64,000 bases of DNA from Platynereis dumerilii (GCA_026936325.1 JAPTHN010000001.1:129805138-129869137); one strand, 5' to 3'. Positions 26,167 to 39,105 are shown, counted from the first letter of the stretch. The notes: a model not told the origin generated them from the letters alone. Translations and numbers: made by a program.

Positions 26167-26296
26167 GGGCATTATGGGGTATTAATGAGTTATGGCCCTC
26201 GGTCAGAAATCATTTAATGCCCTCGCCTGGTGGCTTGGGCATTAAGTTAATGATTTCTGCCCTCTGGCCATAACTGATTAATACCCCATAATGCCC
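26167..26296. mobile_element. Stem-loop element
   Basis: Arms of about 56-60 bp, beginning GGGCATTATGGGGTATTAAT and ending in its inverse, around a short loop with TCGCCTGGTGGCTTG. It has the same design as the stem-loops at 46644, 58292 and 59953: a near-complete palindrome with a CCCTCG/CTCGG-rich centre. Confidence 0.75.
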
Positions 26297-27873
26297 TCCA
26301 AAAAAACGTTATTGACCAATTTACACCTTGTAGTGCCAATAGTTAATAACTTTAAACAGTTTTAAATATTCAACATAAACTGTCCTGGGTGCGGACATCT
26401 ATGTAAGCAACACAGGCCTGAGCAGAGGGGGGGCCAAATGGCAGGGGCCCCCTAATTTCAGGGGGCCTACTTCCAAAGTCAGGTTAACCGCGAGTTTCGA
26501 AAATGAGATTGTATTCGATTTGTACAGGGTTAGACTTTTGCCATTTTGGGCTCTGCAGCAAAATAGGCCTAAGTTGGTGGGCCCTCACATCTCTACTGTC
26601 GGCAATTTAAAATTTACATAATTATTATTGTACCGTGCAGGGTAAAACATTCAACCGATCGCTTTTTTTTCAATATTGGTTTAACAAGATGTTCTTAGTA
26701 AATCTAAGATGTCTCGTTTATGGTCTATTTTTCTTTGCAGTTTCTGTCGGCAGGTATTTCGTGAAATTGTTGTCAGGGCGAACCGTTAGGCCTGCAATGT
26801 CAGAGGCCTGTACAATACTAAAACCTCTTCCATTGGGCAATTTGGGGCCCCCATCTTAAAGTTGATTTTTGGTCCAGGTCCTGTGCAACACAATCCAAAG
26901 TTTTTCACTGATAGATTTTCTCAATTTTTATTTCTTTTTGACATCATGCATGCCCCCCCCCCCCTGTGTGAATGGGCCTGTAGCAGCTGTCACTTTGCCA
27001 CATGGGCTAGTCTACCCCAAGATTTGTATGTTCCTGCTCATGAAAGCAGGTAAGATGCAAGATGAGAAACAAGGAGTAATGCTGTATTTGTCATTGAGGT
27101 CAATCTGTTCGTAGAATATTGAGGTTCCACATATTACACTAGTTGTACAAAGAGAATATCTCAATCAAATTTTACAACAAATGAACATAGTTTTAATGTT
27201 CTGATATGAATAATGTCTTACTTTCGTTCAACGATAGAGAAAGAACGTCTCCTCATTACTTTGTAAATCAAGTTATATTGCAAAAAAATCACTGGAATTT
27301 TCAAATCTGATTGAGAAAGAAGCAATAAAAGCTTTCACTAGGTAAATTTTAAGATTCGCTGATCAGTTTGCAAGGGAGTGCCTGACTTAGTTGTGTCAGA
27401 AATACTAGTCTAAATTTCATCTTGCGATTTGTGAAAGGCTGTAAACCCCAAAAGTATCACAGTCAGAATCTCAGTCTGTATTGAAATTTCACATTTTATT
27501 GCACAGCTTTTGCAACTATTGTTTTTATGACTCATGAATCTGTTAATTGTACTTTGATGTATCTTAATTGCCCCAGGTAAACTCTTCAGTAATCTTGAAC
27601 TTTTTATACTAAGCCTCCATTGCAGTTTGGTAATTTTGTAGAGAAAAGGTCGAAAATAAAAAGTATATTGCATTCTTCATAATAATTGCACCTTGTCAGT
27701 TGTAACCTGGCTTCATTGGTAGAAATTATAAAATGAATGCTGGTAATTCAAAATCTAAGGTGATTTTTTTAAAAAGGGCTTTGAAATTTAAATTTTAACC
27801 TAGAGTGAGAAAATGACAACAAGTCTAGTGTGAATAAATTAACAGTATATCATGAAGAGAAATATGCTTGGTT
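26297..27873. other. Intronic spacer
   Basis: No exon with correct phase for the LRRC74-like gene was found. G- and C-tracts at 26420-26465 and 26950-26965 look like decayed MITE ends. Confidence 0.4.
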
Positions 27874-28114
27874 CAGTGGCGTAATTTAGGGAGTATTGGG
27901 CCATTTCCCATGTACCCTCCCCCCCAACCGAAAACTAACATGGGAGAGATAAGAAAAGCCTCAAATCACACCATGTAATGGCCCTGGGTTGGTTTTTACG
28001 CCTCCAGAAAATTTATTTTAAAACATGGTCATAATTTGTTAGCTTAAAGCCGCTGAAAGGGGGGCCTACTTTTTCATTTTGGCCTGGGCCTACTGCAGGC
28101 TCTGCACGGCCCTG
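27874..28114. mobile_element. hAT-type MITE
   Basis: Starts CAGTGGCGTAATTTAGG and ends with the inverse of CAGGGCCGTGCAGAGCC. Both are typical hAT-like ends. The flanking octamers do not match, so the call is tentative. Confidence 0.45.
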
Positions 28115-28256
28115 AAGCAACACAAAGTACTTTGCGACAAAATTGTTCACAGAGCATGGTAATCAGGTATATCTCTATTCACTGTGGCCTGAATACCTGT
28201 TGTGTACTGTCCCAGGTCATTCAGTTGACTTGGAAACTTAATTTCTGTCATATTAA

Positions 28257-29058
28257 GGTGACTCAAGCATGGTGGTTTGATCATACAGATTTTTCTAAAA
28301 TTTTGCACAGGTACTCTATGGGACCCATACATTTCAAAAATGAAAAATAAAAAAATTTCTCCGACTCGCTTGGTTGCCATGGTAACGGCATGTTTTGCCT
28401 GATGACTGCTTAAAAGTCATAAATTGAGTTTTTGGTTATGTACCACAGAATAAAGCATTACATGCATTTGTCACACAAAAACGTCAGAAATGTTTTCCCA
28501 AGGATTTACACCCATATATTTGCCATAAATTTGAAGAAAAAGGTTAAAATACTTTTTTCTGTAAGAGCTCAAAGGGCACCAACACACTAATTAATTGCCG
28601 ATTTTGCATGCATCAATTTGGCAGTAATCAAATTTTAGGAAAACGATCATCCAGATTTTTTAAAAAATTTGCATATATCATAAACAAGTTATTGTCAAAC
28701 AAATGGCAAAAAATTAAAAAATTTACCGAGTCATTTTTTTACTGCAGGACCATGACAGTGCCAATGTCAATTTAAATAAATAAGACAATTTTTGACACAG
28801 TTGACTGAAATTAACTGAGAACATTTTTTGGATAAAGCTGAGAATAGATGTTACTGCATTCAATAAAAAAATAATTATGCCTCTAGCTGCATTAGATCTC
28901 ATTTAAATAGCAAATTACTGACTGCCATGCTGTTAAAAAAACGAGAACAGAAAATGGTAACGTCACAACTGTTTCAGGGCCTGCAGCAGTAGTGACGCTA
29001 TGTTGCTAGGCAACCAGGCTGCTCAGAAGTATGTGCAGTGCACCGCGCTTGAGTCACC
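28257..29058. mobile_element. TTAA-duplicating element K
   Basis: 802 bp between two TTAA sites (28253-28256 and 29059-29062). Inverted ends begin GGTGACTCAAGC, identical at both ends, followed by a GGTG/GGTGC block. A TTAA duplication is known for piggyBac and Kolobok elements. No transposase remains. Inserted in LRRC74 intron 2. Confidence 0.75.
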
Positions 29059-29489
29059 TTAATGCCCCGAATTCACTGTCCCAATGAGCCCCGATATGAC
29101 TTTTACACCAAAATGCTAATTTCTCAGGCACCAGTGAGTGTGTTTATCACAATAGCAATTCATAACTGTTTGTTACGATATATAAAATTCATACAAGCAC
29201 TGAGAAAGCCTCATTGTTCATGGTTTGTCCACAGAATGGTTTGAATTGAATCCGTCTATGTTTACTTTAGTAGTAGGAAAACAAACTTTTCCTCGCCATA
29301 CTTCTGCATGTGGCTGTAATTTGTCTATAAAACCATGGAAACATCAGGATGTGAAATTACAAGATATGATGGCACTACCATATCATATACCTTGCCAGGA
29401 TCCAAGAAACCCCCACCGTCCCACAGTGCCCCGCATCCAAATGTTTCCCGGTTCCCCCTGTATTACTGAGGCCTTGCCGCACATCCATA

Positions 29490-30540
29490 CAAGAGGTGTT
29501 CAACTTATTTTGACAAAAAGTAAAAGAGCCACCAAATTGAAAATTATTGCTGCTTTGAGCTGAAATTGCTGTGACTATTCCATATGCTGTTCATCTTGCA
29601 TGTTATATCACTTTTATAACTCAGAAGTATTACAACTGTAATTAAGTGCATGTTGTTTGAAAGGTGTGATAAAACACCTTTTGAGGAGGGGTTTCACTGC
29701 CTCAAGCATACTGTCTTGTATCATGGAAGCTGAATATTGTGTTTCTTTAAGCTAAATATTCACTGTGAACTACTGCACAAAGTAAAAAGTGGATGTCACC
29801 CTCATAAACTGATTCAAAACCTATCTTCCCTGGGCATGGCTCATGGCCAAATCGGGGGTGATAAACAAAATGAGATCATTGACCAAATTATTTGATCTTT
29901 TAATTCTTACAAAGATGACATAGTATTCCAGTAACAATACAGGAGGTGGATACAACTTTCTACATAACTTCTGAATGTGCAAGTTACAAAATAAACCTAA
30001 ATATAACACAATTTTTTAAGAAAGTGTGTGAAAACAAGGAACATTAGATGTATGCTCCAGCTGTAACTTATAAACATAGGACCCAAACAATGCTTGCACT
30101 GAATAAAACTTAGCTTCATCCACAAGACTATATCAATCATCGATAGTATTCAATAAGAAGATAATTTGGGACCATATTAAATCACGCTAAATATCTGATA
30201 ATGACCAAGCATAATTCCTGTAACTTTGTGGTCACGTCACCAAAGACCCTCTGATGAAATCCTAGAAGTTTTAGCAAAATTGGTATAACTGAAAAGAATC
30301 TGCAGATACACTTGTTACTACTATCACTGGGCGAAATATTGCTTTCAAAACTGACTTGAGGGCCTATCTCAGGAAAAGTTTAATAAAATTGCACAAAAAC
30401 TTCCAAAACATTTCAAACTTATGTCTTACATTGACAAGACCTACAGTTAACAGTTTTTGTCATCAGCCAGGAAAAAAGAAACTTTTGTCAGATTCTGTGT
30501 TAGGATGAACTCTTTGTCAAAATAAGTTGAACACCTCTTG
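29490..30540. mobile_element. Tc1/mariner-type non-autonomous element H
   Basis: 1,051 bp between TA dinucleotides. Terminal inverted repeats begin CAAGAGGTGTTCAACTTATT and extend for about 28 bp. GAGGTGTTCAA ends with TA duplication are typical of mariner-group elements. No D,D(34)D transposase frame was found. Confidence 0.8.
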
Positions 30541-30829
30541 TAGAAAATTAACTAGTGCAAAAAGATAGCAAACATCAGTTTCACCTGAGGGAAAACCACA
30601 TCACAAGGTCATTGTAGGAATAGGGGCTTCGATCGGGTTCAAGACAAGGACAGCTCTTATGGGATGATTTTCTGATTTCAAATACAGCTCGAATGCATTG
30701 ATGCCATGAAAATTTATTTTCAAGTGCGATGTGATTCTACAACGTGTTGTGTATGGTTGAAAATGTACACACACAGGTATAGGTAGACCAATGATCAAGG
30801 ATGACATAAATTAACAACCTAATATAATG

Positions 30830-31012
30830 TGGCTCCACAGCATAGTGGCTAGCAGGTCTGCTTTGTCCGCAGTGGATGCGGGTTCAAACGCTGCTCTGGT
30901 CATGTCCGGAGGTTAACACTATAGGACCCAATGATCAGTATGATAACCGTTCAGTGTGTTGAGCGCCAGTGAGCAGATATATCTAGAATGGGTGCTATAT
31001 AAATCATATATC
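30830..31012 (+). mobile_element. tRNA-derived SINE
   Basis: The head carries TGGCTAGCAGG (box-A-like) and GGTTCAAACGC (box-B-like). The 3' part has GTTGAGCGCC and ends GGTGCTATATAAAT, a tail seen in several deuterostome SINEs, followed by an (ATAT)-rich run. Confidence 0.7.
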
Positions 31013-31038
31013 ATACTATAATATAATATCGTATCATA

Positions 31039-32005
31039 CGAGGGGTTTTCCTAAAGTTCTGTCCAACTAATAATAACTTTTGCTAGATTTGATGTAGAAA
31101 CATGATATTTGGATCAGATAATATTGACGTAATTTGCAAATGACTACCAAAAACTCAAATCACATAAATAAAAATAAATGCTTAATCTGTTGCCATGGAA
31201 GCCAGAAGTCATGAAATGCGGCCCAGACTTAGTAGTGCTCACTTACAGCAAAACACTTTGATATAGAATTAAAGTGGACTGTGGCACTGTGAAAATGGCA
31301 CTTTGTGTGTCATCATGCTGATGATTTGTCATGATCAAACCCAATACTTTCAATGTTAATTTGATTGAAGGAGACTTATCCCACTTGTTAGTGACAGCCA
31401 AACGAAAGGATTATGCATCTGATTTTCACTCTAAAATTTTTTATGAGAAGTCAAATGGCTTACTCTTGATCATGACTAATCAAACAGCCTCTATGTTTCC
31501 CATATTGAAAGTAGAGAAGATGACACTTCATCGGCTATCATGAGTCACAAAGTGCCATTTCACAGTGCCACAGTCCACTTTAATTCTATATCAAAGTGTT
31601 TAGCTTTAAAACGAATTGAACACCTGCTTGCACTATCTGTGTCTTGACTTATTGAATTAAAGTATTTTTATCTTTTTTTCATGAAAATACTGTCAGTTAA
31701 TTGTAAAGTCATTACAATTGTATATTGTGAAATATTAGAGATTACTTTTAACAGGTTTTTTGTCCTGCATCCCCGGTAAAAAAATATTAATATTAGTGCT
31801 CTGGGCCGCATTTCATGACTTTTGGTATCCATGGCAACAAATTAACCATTTATGTTTTGTTCCGTGATCTGATTTTTTGAGGATCATTTGGAAATTACTT
31901 TAACTAAATATTATCTGACCAAATATCATGTTTCTGTAGGCCTATTAAATATTGCAAAAGTTATGGCAAGTTGGACAGAACGTTTGGAAAACCCCTCGAC
32001 CCTCG
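31039..32005. mobile_element. Tc1/mariner-type MITE I with long arms
   Basis: TA duplication at 31037-31038 and 32006-32007. Ends begin CGAGGGGTTTTCC and include TTCTGTCCAACT. The inverted arms extend about 190 bp (to GGAAGCCAGAAGTCATGAAA and its inverse). The right end has a small extra GAGGGTC duplication. MITE J (31254-31606) is inserted inside. Confidence 0.8.
31254..31606. mobile_element. MITE J, copy inside I
   Basis: Inverted ends of ~50 bp starting AACACTTTGATATAGAATTA and continuing through GTGGACTGTGGCACTGTGA. An inverted copy lacking the middle ~120 bp lies at 51160-51395 inside element B, and one end recurs at 32105-32150. Confidence 0.8.
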
Positions 32006-32104
32006 TACCGTACTATATTATATTGTTATAGCCGAAGTAAAAAGCAGTGAGTCAGGAGTGGCAGAATATGTCACCATGCTATACACACTGTAATACAATT
32101 GTGT

Positions 32105-32208
32105 GCCATTTTCACAGTGCCACAGTCCACTTTAATTCTATATCAATTTGTCTGTAAATAATGCAAAAGTTATGGCAAGTTGGACAGCACTTCTGGAAAA
32201 CCTCTCGT
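32105..32208 (+). mobile_element. Fragment of the I/J composite
   Basis: Contains the right end of J (CACAGTGCCACAGTCCACTT) fused to the right end of I (AAGTTGGACAGC, then GGAAAACCTCTCG and TA). The junction shows that J-bearing I copies were themselves mobile or were internally deleted. Confidence 0.7.
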
Positions 32209-32694
32209 ATGTGGCAGAGTGGCAGTTGCCACGGGCCCGTCAACTGATCGCTTAGTCATTGGTCATAATTAGTCAAATTTTTAATCCATTACCTAACTTA
32301 GTAAACTTTAGCTGAAGTTTGTCAATAAAAGGAGGAGCCAGATGTTCCACATTGCCTTTGTACAAGGATTGTTCTCCCGATGACTCCATAAAGCTGCTTG
32401 TCAGGGCCTGCAGAGCGGCAACTGAAGACCTTTTGCTCCAGAAACTCTCACCAAATCCTTGATCCTGATTTTAGAGGACACATGAAATTGAATGTTTTTT
32501 TTAGCCGATATCATGAACATGGTTGTCCTTCTAAAATATTTTCAGTGAAACCAAAATCTTAAAATTGACATTATAAACATTTTTCCATTGTTTTAGCCTT
32601 AAAATGTTCTCCTTTATCTTGCTCTACAGCATGAACTTTTCGGGCATCATTTCAAAAACCTGAGCTTTTTTACCGCTGATTTCCTAATTGTACA

Positions 32695-32765
32695 CACTGA
32701 GCCTGAATGTGAGTTTTTTTCTGAGACATGTTATTCTACAGGGCTAAGGGCATGATGTCATAAGT
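32695..32765 (+). repeat. Degenerate half of hairpin element X
   Basis: Matches the left arm of X (37141) from GCCTGAATGTGAGTTTTTT through a GATGTCATAAG end. The right arm is missing. Confidence 0.5.
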
Positions 32766-33102
32766 CATAAGTCCCTCTTCAAGCTTCTCATGCCTTTTAG
32801 GCACTGTTGGGGGGGGGGAGCCTTAATTTTTGTCAAATGACAATTCAAACTGGGATTCACCCTGGATTTTTCGATGGAACTTCGAAGAAAATATAGGCCT
32901 AACGGCTTTTGTGCAAATTGACATTTTTGGAAAAAGTAACTACAGTTAGACAATTAGAACCATTTTCTACAAAAATTCAGTATGGAGACACACTAAACAA
33001 TTAACATGTCAATTGATATATTTTTATTCCTGGCATAGTTTGTTAACAATATTACGATTGATAGTGTTGTCTGTATGTTGATCGTTTTGTACTTTCTTGC
33101 AG

Positions 33103-33210
33103 AACAATACAAGCATAACTTGCCTGTGCTTGAAGGGAAATGACTTGAGTAAAGAGGGAATCTGCTACATAGCGCGAATGTTGGCTGAAAACACATCCAT
33201 CACAGAACTG
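33103..33210 (+). CDS. LRRC74: LRRC74-like protein, LRR exon
   Basis: A 36-codon exon of exactly LRR-unit size, phase 0 at both ends, between the acceptor TACTTTCTTGCAG and the donor CTG|GTAGGC. It encodes NNTSITCLCLKGNDLSKEGI, then CYIARMLAENTSITEL. This fits the ribonuclease-inhibitor-type repeat pattern (LxLxxNxLxxEGxxxIAxxLxxNTSI). It continues directly from the IPMV end of the previous exon, as in LRRC74 proteins. Confidence 0.88.
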
Positions 33211-33353
33211 GTAGGCCTGCACTGAATGTGATAGAAGGAAAATTTAAAAAAAATTAGTTTACATGTGTATTGACATGGTTGAAGATTGCGACTTAGGGTT
33301 TCTAGGTCTAGCCTAAACAATTATTGTTGCGCTTTTTCGCTTTTTTTATCCAG

Positions 33354-33447
33354 GACCTCTCAGACAACAATCTGGGATCTTACGGTGCCAAGCTGATTGC
33401 ACAGATGCTAACCGCAAACACTAACTTGAAGAAACTTGACATTTCAG
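33354..33447 (+). CDS. LRRC74: LRRC74-like protein, next LRR exon
   Basis: Starts after TTTTTATCCAG in phase 0 and ends at TCAG|GTTAGT in phase 1. It encodes DLSDNNLGSYGAKLIAQMLT, then ANTNLKKLDIS. The 143-bp intron before it is short compared with the kilobase introns upstream. No later LRR exon with a matching phase was found up to 64000, so the gene either continues beyond the window or is truncated. A LINE begins about 170 bp after this donor. Confidence 0.88.
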
Positions 33448-33614
33448 GTTAGTCTTATTTTATTTTATGTCTTCCAAAAGTTCATGCTGATGCGTTCTGT
33501 GTAGTGTTGTTATTACTATATAATTATGCAGTGTGCTGCATGGTGCATGTTTCCTCAAGCTACTATAGCAGCCAGCTGATAGGTAGCCGATGGTCTATCT
33601 GTGTTCTCATGTAA

Positions 33615-34893
33615 CTTTGAGATAGGATGATGACTGAGACCCAAGAATTTACCCACCTTGGCCTGATATGGAACTCACGGAGCCTAAGGCCAAACGTAAC
33701 CGAGAGAGTCCAGATAGCCAGGAAAACCGGCTATGCATTAATGGGAACTGGACTATATGGGAACAATGGCCTTAGTCACGCGGTTTCCATAAAGATCATT
33801 GACACATATATCACTCCACGTTTATTATATGGTCTGGAAGCGACAGTCCTGAGCAAGTCACAGATTGGTGAGATCGACTGCTACCACAAGGAACTTCTTA
33901 GACAAGTACAAGGTCTGCTGTCAAATGTGTCAACCGATGCCGTTTTCATCTTAGTTGGCACCCTGCCAATTGAGGCACAACTTGATATTCGTATTCTAAC
34001 CCTGTTTGGCACAATCTGCAGAGCCAGCGAAAGCAACCCAACCCTCTTCCAACTTGCGAACCGACAGCTAGCAATAAGCAACAAATACAGCTGGTTCCAC
34101 ATGGTACTCGAAAAGAGTGTCAAATATAACATCTGTCTACAAGGCCACACCACCGCCCCATGGAGGAAAGACAAATGGAAACAGTTTGTCAAAAAACATC
34201 TCTACGCCTGCTAGATAAGGATATCTAAAAACTGGGAATGACACACCCAGTTTGGAACTCCTGTCAAAACAACGCCAGGGCCGTTCCAGCTGCCATGACT
34301 AGGGCAAAAATGTTAACCAGTATCTACCTAACACAAAGAAGAAAAAAGAAAATAGGCGTCACCGACAACGCCATCTGTCAGCTTTGCAACTAGGAAGAAG
34401 AGGACTTGGATCATATGCTCCTGAGATGCCCAGAAACGCAAACATTGAGAGAGAAAAAGCTTCAACAAATAATGGAAGGCACATCAGGTTGGGTACCAGA
34501 ACTGCCAACCTTCCGCAAATTTCTAAATGGGCCTGACAGAGAACACCCAAATTACGGAAGAACACAGCGCTCCATAAATAATCTCTGCCATGGTATCCAC
34601 CTTGCAAGACTCCAGCTTACACAAAATTAGTATCGTAAAAGCAACCTAGTGTTTTATAAAGGTGAGGGAAGTAGAAAATGAGGTAGGCAGTCCCCTATTC
34701 TTACGAAACTAAAGTAAAAAGCGTGGTAGCACTAATAATTATAGTACTAACAACTGTAGCACTAACAAATATAGTACTCAACTAAAATTGGGGTGAGAGG
34801 GAACTGTATAATAAATGTGACTTAACACCTGCCTCCGGTAGGGTTCTCCTGAAAAAGAGGAGGAATTTACTAAAGAAGAAGAAGAAGAAGAAG
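33615..34893 (+). mobile_element. LINE 3' end with GAA tail
   Basis: The 5'-truncated end of a non-LTR retrotransposon, in the same orientation as the LRRC74-like gene. The frame 33627-34214 has the post-catalytic reverse-transcriptase region: HLGLIWNSRSLRPNV, IARKTGYALMGTGLYG, IIDTYITPRLLYGLEA and TLPIEAQLDIRILTLFG. A second frame (to 34630) carries a CQLC-x8-H-x4-C zinc-knuckle-like end with HMLLRCPETQTLREKKL. A frameshift lies between about 34214 and 34250, and a TAG interrupts the knuckle at about 34391. The unit ends in six or more AAG repeats. Clade not assigned. Confidence 0.85.
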
Positions 34894-35284
34894 ACTGAGC
34901 TGGCTCTATTTGGCACAGTGGCAACGGGAAGAATCTTTAGACAAGTTTGTCGACTAGAATGCCTGATTGCTGATAAGTAATACTGCTTCCACAAAGGAAA
35001 ACTTGACTAACAAAAACAAGGTCTATCTGCTCCCCACTCCCAAATTTTTGAATGACTATCTGTGTAGGTATGGAACATTGGTCAGCGTCACTACAAGTGT
35101 AAAAAAATCTAAATATTGAACAATATACACTGTTTAAGTTTAATACTTCTAGCCTCTAAAATGGCATATTTTAAGTTAGCCACAAGAAGAGCCAATATTT
35201 GTCTGACAGAAATTAAAATTGTCTGACCAGAGCCATCTCTATGTCAGACAAAATGTCTGACCGAAGACAATTTGCTTTCGCGTG
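34894..35284. other. No recognisable gene
   Basis: Unique AT-rich sequence with a repeated GTCTGAC word at 35200-35265. Nothing coding was found. Confidence 0.35.
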
Positions 35285-35830
35285 CACTGCAATGTGTATG
35301 AAGATACTGTGTATGGGATCAATGGCACTTGGAATATATCTTCTTTTATATTTTGTAAAAAGTCTGTGGATGTGTGGGACTTTCAAACTTTTCATTATTC
35401 AAAATAGGTGAACATAAACTGTTCACGCTAAGGAATTAAATGTACATGATGTTTAAGAATTGTTAGATATGACATTGGTCAGTATTTCATTTTAGAGGCT
35501 AGAAGTATCTAGAAATATGTTGAGGTCAATGACACACTAATAGCAGAAATAACATTGAGTGAGATATTCCACAGAAACTTCCCACACACTTGGTATAGCG
35601 AGTGACTGAGACTGTGCTGCCCTCTGTCATTATAAACTTTCTGGGGTGGAATATTTCTGACCTATTTAACATAGTTCAGTCAAGGAGGCTGTTGTTGTTG
35701 GAGGACTGGAGGTGAGAGGTGTGAAATGAAGGTAGATTTCAGGGGGAATGAGGAGGTTTTGGAGGATGGCATTCCTTATTTCAAGGGAAAATGTCAATTC
35801 CTATCTATATGCCAAGTTTGGTGATGATTG
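35285..35830 (+). repeat. Dispersed repeat T, copy 2
   Basis: A same-orientation counterpart of 4115-4550, with small insertions (for example near 35540 and 35700). Confidence 0.8.
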
Positions 35831-35918
35831 AGACAGGAATGGAAGAGAAATAAGATAAACAACAAAGTCATAAAGATGTGAGGTTATGTTATGGATGTTA
35901 TGGATAGATCACATGTGA

Positions 35919-36628
35919 GTCCTAAGTCTCACATGTGAGTCCTAAGTCTCACACCTCCTTACACCTGACTCTGGTTTGTTTTGGTATAATTGCCCTCAAT
36001 GCCCTGCCCTTTGCCAAGTCAGGTTCTGGGATCTCAACACTTTGTAATTCACCCACACAATTTGTTACATTTTTTTCTCTTGTAATTTTATATGTAATAT
36101 ACACATATTTTGGAAATTATTCAATAAATCTACTTGTAGGCTATGAGAGTGACATTTCTCTGAAATTTTTTACACAATATAAACACCTCTCATGAGCTCA
36201 GCAATGTATATTGTCCAGCGTATGTAGTAACATTATTGTATCGGCCTATAAAAGATGGGCGTCCCAGTTTGCGTATTGGGCAGTATGCCAAAACTACTGT
36301 AGACCCTACATACATTTATTGAATTTGGCAGACTAATAATAGCGGTCGGAATATTTGGGGGGTGAGTGACATTTGTGCGAATTTCACGATCCAAGTTTTA
36401 TCATGTCAAATAAAATTTCATGAAAAAGACTAGCCTTATAAGGCCTAGCGCAAGGTTGTATGTATATTAAATATAAAATTACAAGAGAAAAAATATAACA
36501 AATTGTCTGGTGAATTACAAAGTGTTGAGATCCCAGAACCTGAAGAGGAAAAGGGCAGAGGAAGTAAACCAAAACAAACCAGAGTCAGGTGTAAGGAGGT
36601 GTGAGACTTAGGACTCACATCTGATGTT
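35919..36628. mobile_element. Inverted-repeat element with ~180-bp arms
   Basis: The left arm (about 35928-36115, with GTGAGTCCTAAGTCTCACAC) is inverted at about 36455-36620. The intervening 340 bp include a block resembling 940-1130 (CAGCAATGTATATTG). No coding capacity was found. CACATGTGAGTCCTAAGTCT is duplicated at the left boundary. Confidence 0.7.
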
Positions 36629-36689
36629 AAGGCCTTTAAGGACGTCCAACCTTCCATCTCCTCCCACACAAGACCCTGTAATGGAAATC

Positions 36690-38000
36690 TAAGAACTAGA
36701 GCTTCTGGGAAGAGACCTGACTGTCACAAAACGAGTACTGCATGCCATCACCGGAAGAGGAATCTCTTCTTTATCTCTTCGATGGACTTTGCGTATTTTA
36801 TAAACACTGTTTCGTGTTTTTTTGTAAACACTGCAAAGTTGTTTGCATAAAAACCTATATTTATATCCCTGCCTGAGGAGAGAATAACATAATGAAATGT
36901 GCCTCACTGAGAAATCACTGTAATGATCACAAGCCCTGGCAAAGCTGATGATGCAAGAAGCGTAGACACCATAAGCTGGCTTTTCTGGAATATTAGATGC
37001 AACAGGAGATGGATACTTGACAATCTTGAAGTTGAAGTCATCCCTTTTTTCATATAATTTAGTGTGGAATTGGTTACCCTGCACTGTAATGAGAACGTCC
37101 AAATAAGAAGCTTCCGCATCAGATTGTGTTTCCTTGGTTATTGCAGATGATTTCATATTTGTAGACAAAAGGACTGAATGTGATTTTTTTTCTAGGACAC
37201 GTTATCCTATGGGGAAAAGTGATGTCACAAATTTTTTGATGTCACTTTTCCCTATTGAATACATGTCCTAGAAAAAAAATCTTGTTCAGTCTTTATGTCT
37301 ACAAATATGCAATCATCTGTAAGAGCTCTGGTGGATACATTTTGTAAAGGTATCTCTCAAAAACCGTATTGTTTAAACTGATAAGGTCATCTATATAGCT
37401 GGTAGGTGAAATTGAATAGCTTTGCATGGAATTTGTTTTCTTTTTCCAATGACTCCTTCAATTTATATTCATGTGACATTAGAAAGAGATTAGCCAAAAG
37501 TGGTGCACAACACATTTCCATTGGTATTCCAATGGTTTGTTTGTGTAGGGTCCGCCAAATTCCACATAAATATTGTCAGTGAGGTAGTCCAGAAAAAAAG
37601 TAGCCAAAGTAGGGCTAATACACTTGTACCTTTCGTATTCCTTTGAAGACAAGAAAGCTTTCTGTAGGCTGGCCCAGAAGAAGTCCTTGCCTGAAGCCTT
37701 TAAAACGAATTGGATCAGATCCTTCATTTTAGCTTTCAGCTTGTCATGAGGAATTGTGGTGTACTAAAATCCCAGGTGCTGACACATTTAGATCTGGACT
37801 CCTCATTGATTAATAACAGGTGTTCTTTCAACTGCATAGAATTGTCAAGTATGTTCCCATGCCTGCTCCATCCGGTGAAAAATCAAGGGTGGTTCAACTG
37901 GTCCCACTCTCCCTATACGCGGGGTCTAGGGTGAAAATATCTGGGAAATACTGGTCAAAGCCATGAAATAACCTATAAGTATCTTCGCATTTCCCCAAAC
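36690..38000 (-). mobile_element. Fossil reverse-transcriptase element
   Basis: Minus-strand coding remains of a retroelement of a type common in invertebrate and fish genomes. They include a palm-region stretch around DNIYVEFGG and a downstream region with SYLDVLITVQGNQF, LYEKRDDFNF and PAYGVYASCIISFARAC. The clade is uncertain (Penelope-like or another group). It is broken in several places and interrupted by hairpin element X. The plus-strand frames overlapping it are shadows. It looks old and no intact ends were found. Confidence 0.7.
37141..37322. mobile_element. Hairpin MITE X, copy 1
   Basis: Arms of about 85 bp, starting GCAGATGATTTCATATTTGT and meeting at GATGTCACAAA/TTTTTTGATGTCAC. 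It sits inside the fossil reverse-transcriptase element. A second copy is at 49470-49656. Confidence 0.8.
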
Positions 38001-38324
38001 AGTCCTGTTTCATCTCAATGTCCCTTTAAATAGTGCTGATGATGATGTTTTCTTATGTTCATTAATTCTGCTTCTTAGCGACCTCGCCGCTCCTCTGATA
38101 TAAACACTAGTTTACAAGTTTTGCATTAAATCTCGTAGATTACCCCCATTTTGTTCTCCTTGACTGCAACCATTTCGGGGGGTCGTCAATGAATTTCAAG
38201 GAAGAAAGGACACGAGTTGAAAGCTCTATTTAATATCCTAGACCTGGGCCTATATAAAGCATTTAAAAGCAGACAGGCGACACCCAGAGATGGTTAGCCT
38301 CAGGGGGCTAATAAAGTGAATTTT

Positions 38325-38730
38325 GGTTTGAGCCAAAATTTACTGTCATGATTTTTTGTTACGTCTCAGCCAAATATCATTTCGAATGATGTCCAGTGTT
38401 ACATCTTAGACCATGACATGTTTTAGACAATTTTGAAGAAATTACACATGTATATTATCTGTGAAGCAATTACACGGTAATTTATTCAAGATGAGTTTTT
38501 GCAGAATTTTAGGATAATTTATTTAGAGTATATGACAGAAATCATCAATTTGTACAAATTCATGAAAAGATGTGACATTGGACACCACAGCCATTCTAGA
38601 AGATATCCAGGATGTAACAGAGACACTGATGTCAATTTGACATGAAGGCTGCAAAAGCGTCAGTTGTAGAAGATGTAACATGGGACACCAGTTAACCGGC
38701 TAAGACGTAACATGGACACAATTTTGTCCA
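38325..38730 (+). mobile_element. Left end of an A-family element
   Basis: Begins GAGCCAAAATTTACTGTCAT, matching the ends of element A, and contains the family word GTGTTACATCTTAGAC (38388) with inverted forms near 38570, 38610 and 38668-38740. No right end was found; the giant palindrome starts 380 bp downstream. Confidence 0.65.
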
Positions 38731-39105
38731 TGTTATATCTTTTCCAAATATCTTCACATTGATATTTTGCTTGCAAATTCTACAGCCTTGAACCCTGCAA
38801 ATTATTCTAATGACAGTGACATTATAAGTCAGAGGTGTAGGCCTAATGTATAAATCTAGCATTAAACTGAGACACAATTTCATGTCATTGCAACTATTTA
38901 CCAAGATGTAGCATTGTTAAAAAGTGGCCTTTGAAACAGAAAGCTTCTCCCTGACCACTGCACTGAAAGCAAAACCATCTCATCTGTGATTTGTTGAAAT
39001 GATAGAAAAAAAGTAATTTATGTTGACGAAGGCATTTAATGCTAATGATTCACCAAGGCAACTTCATTCAAAGCTTGAATTGTAATTGTAATTGTAATTA
39101 CTCTC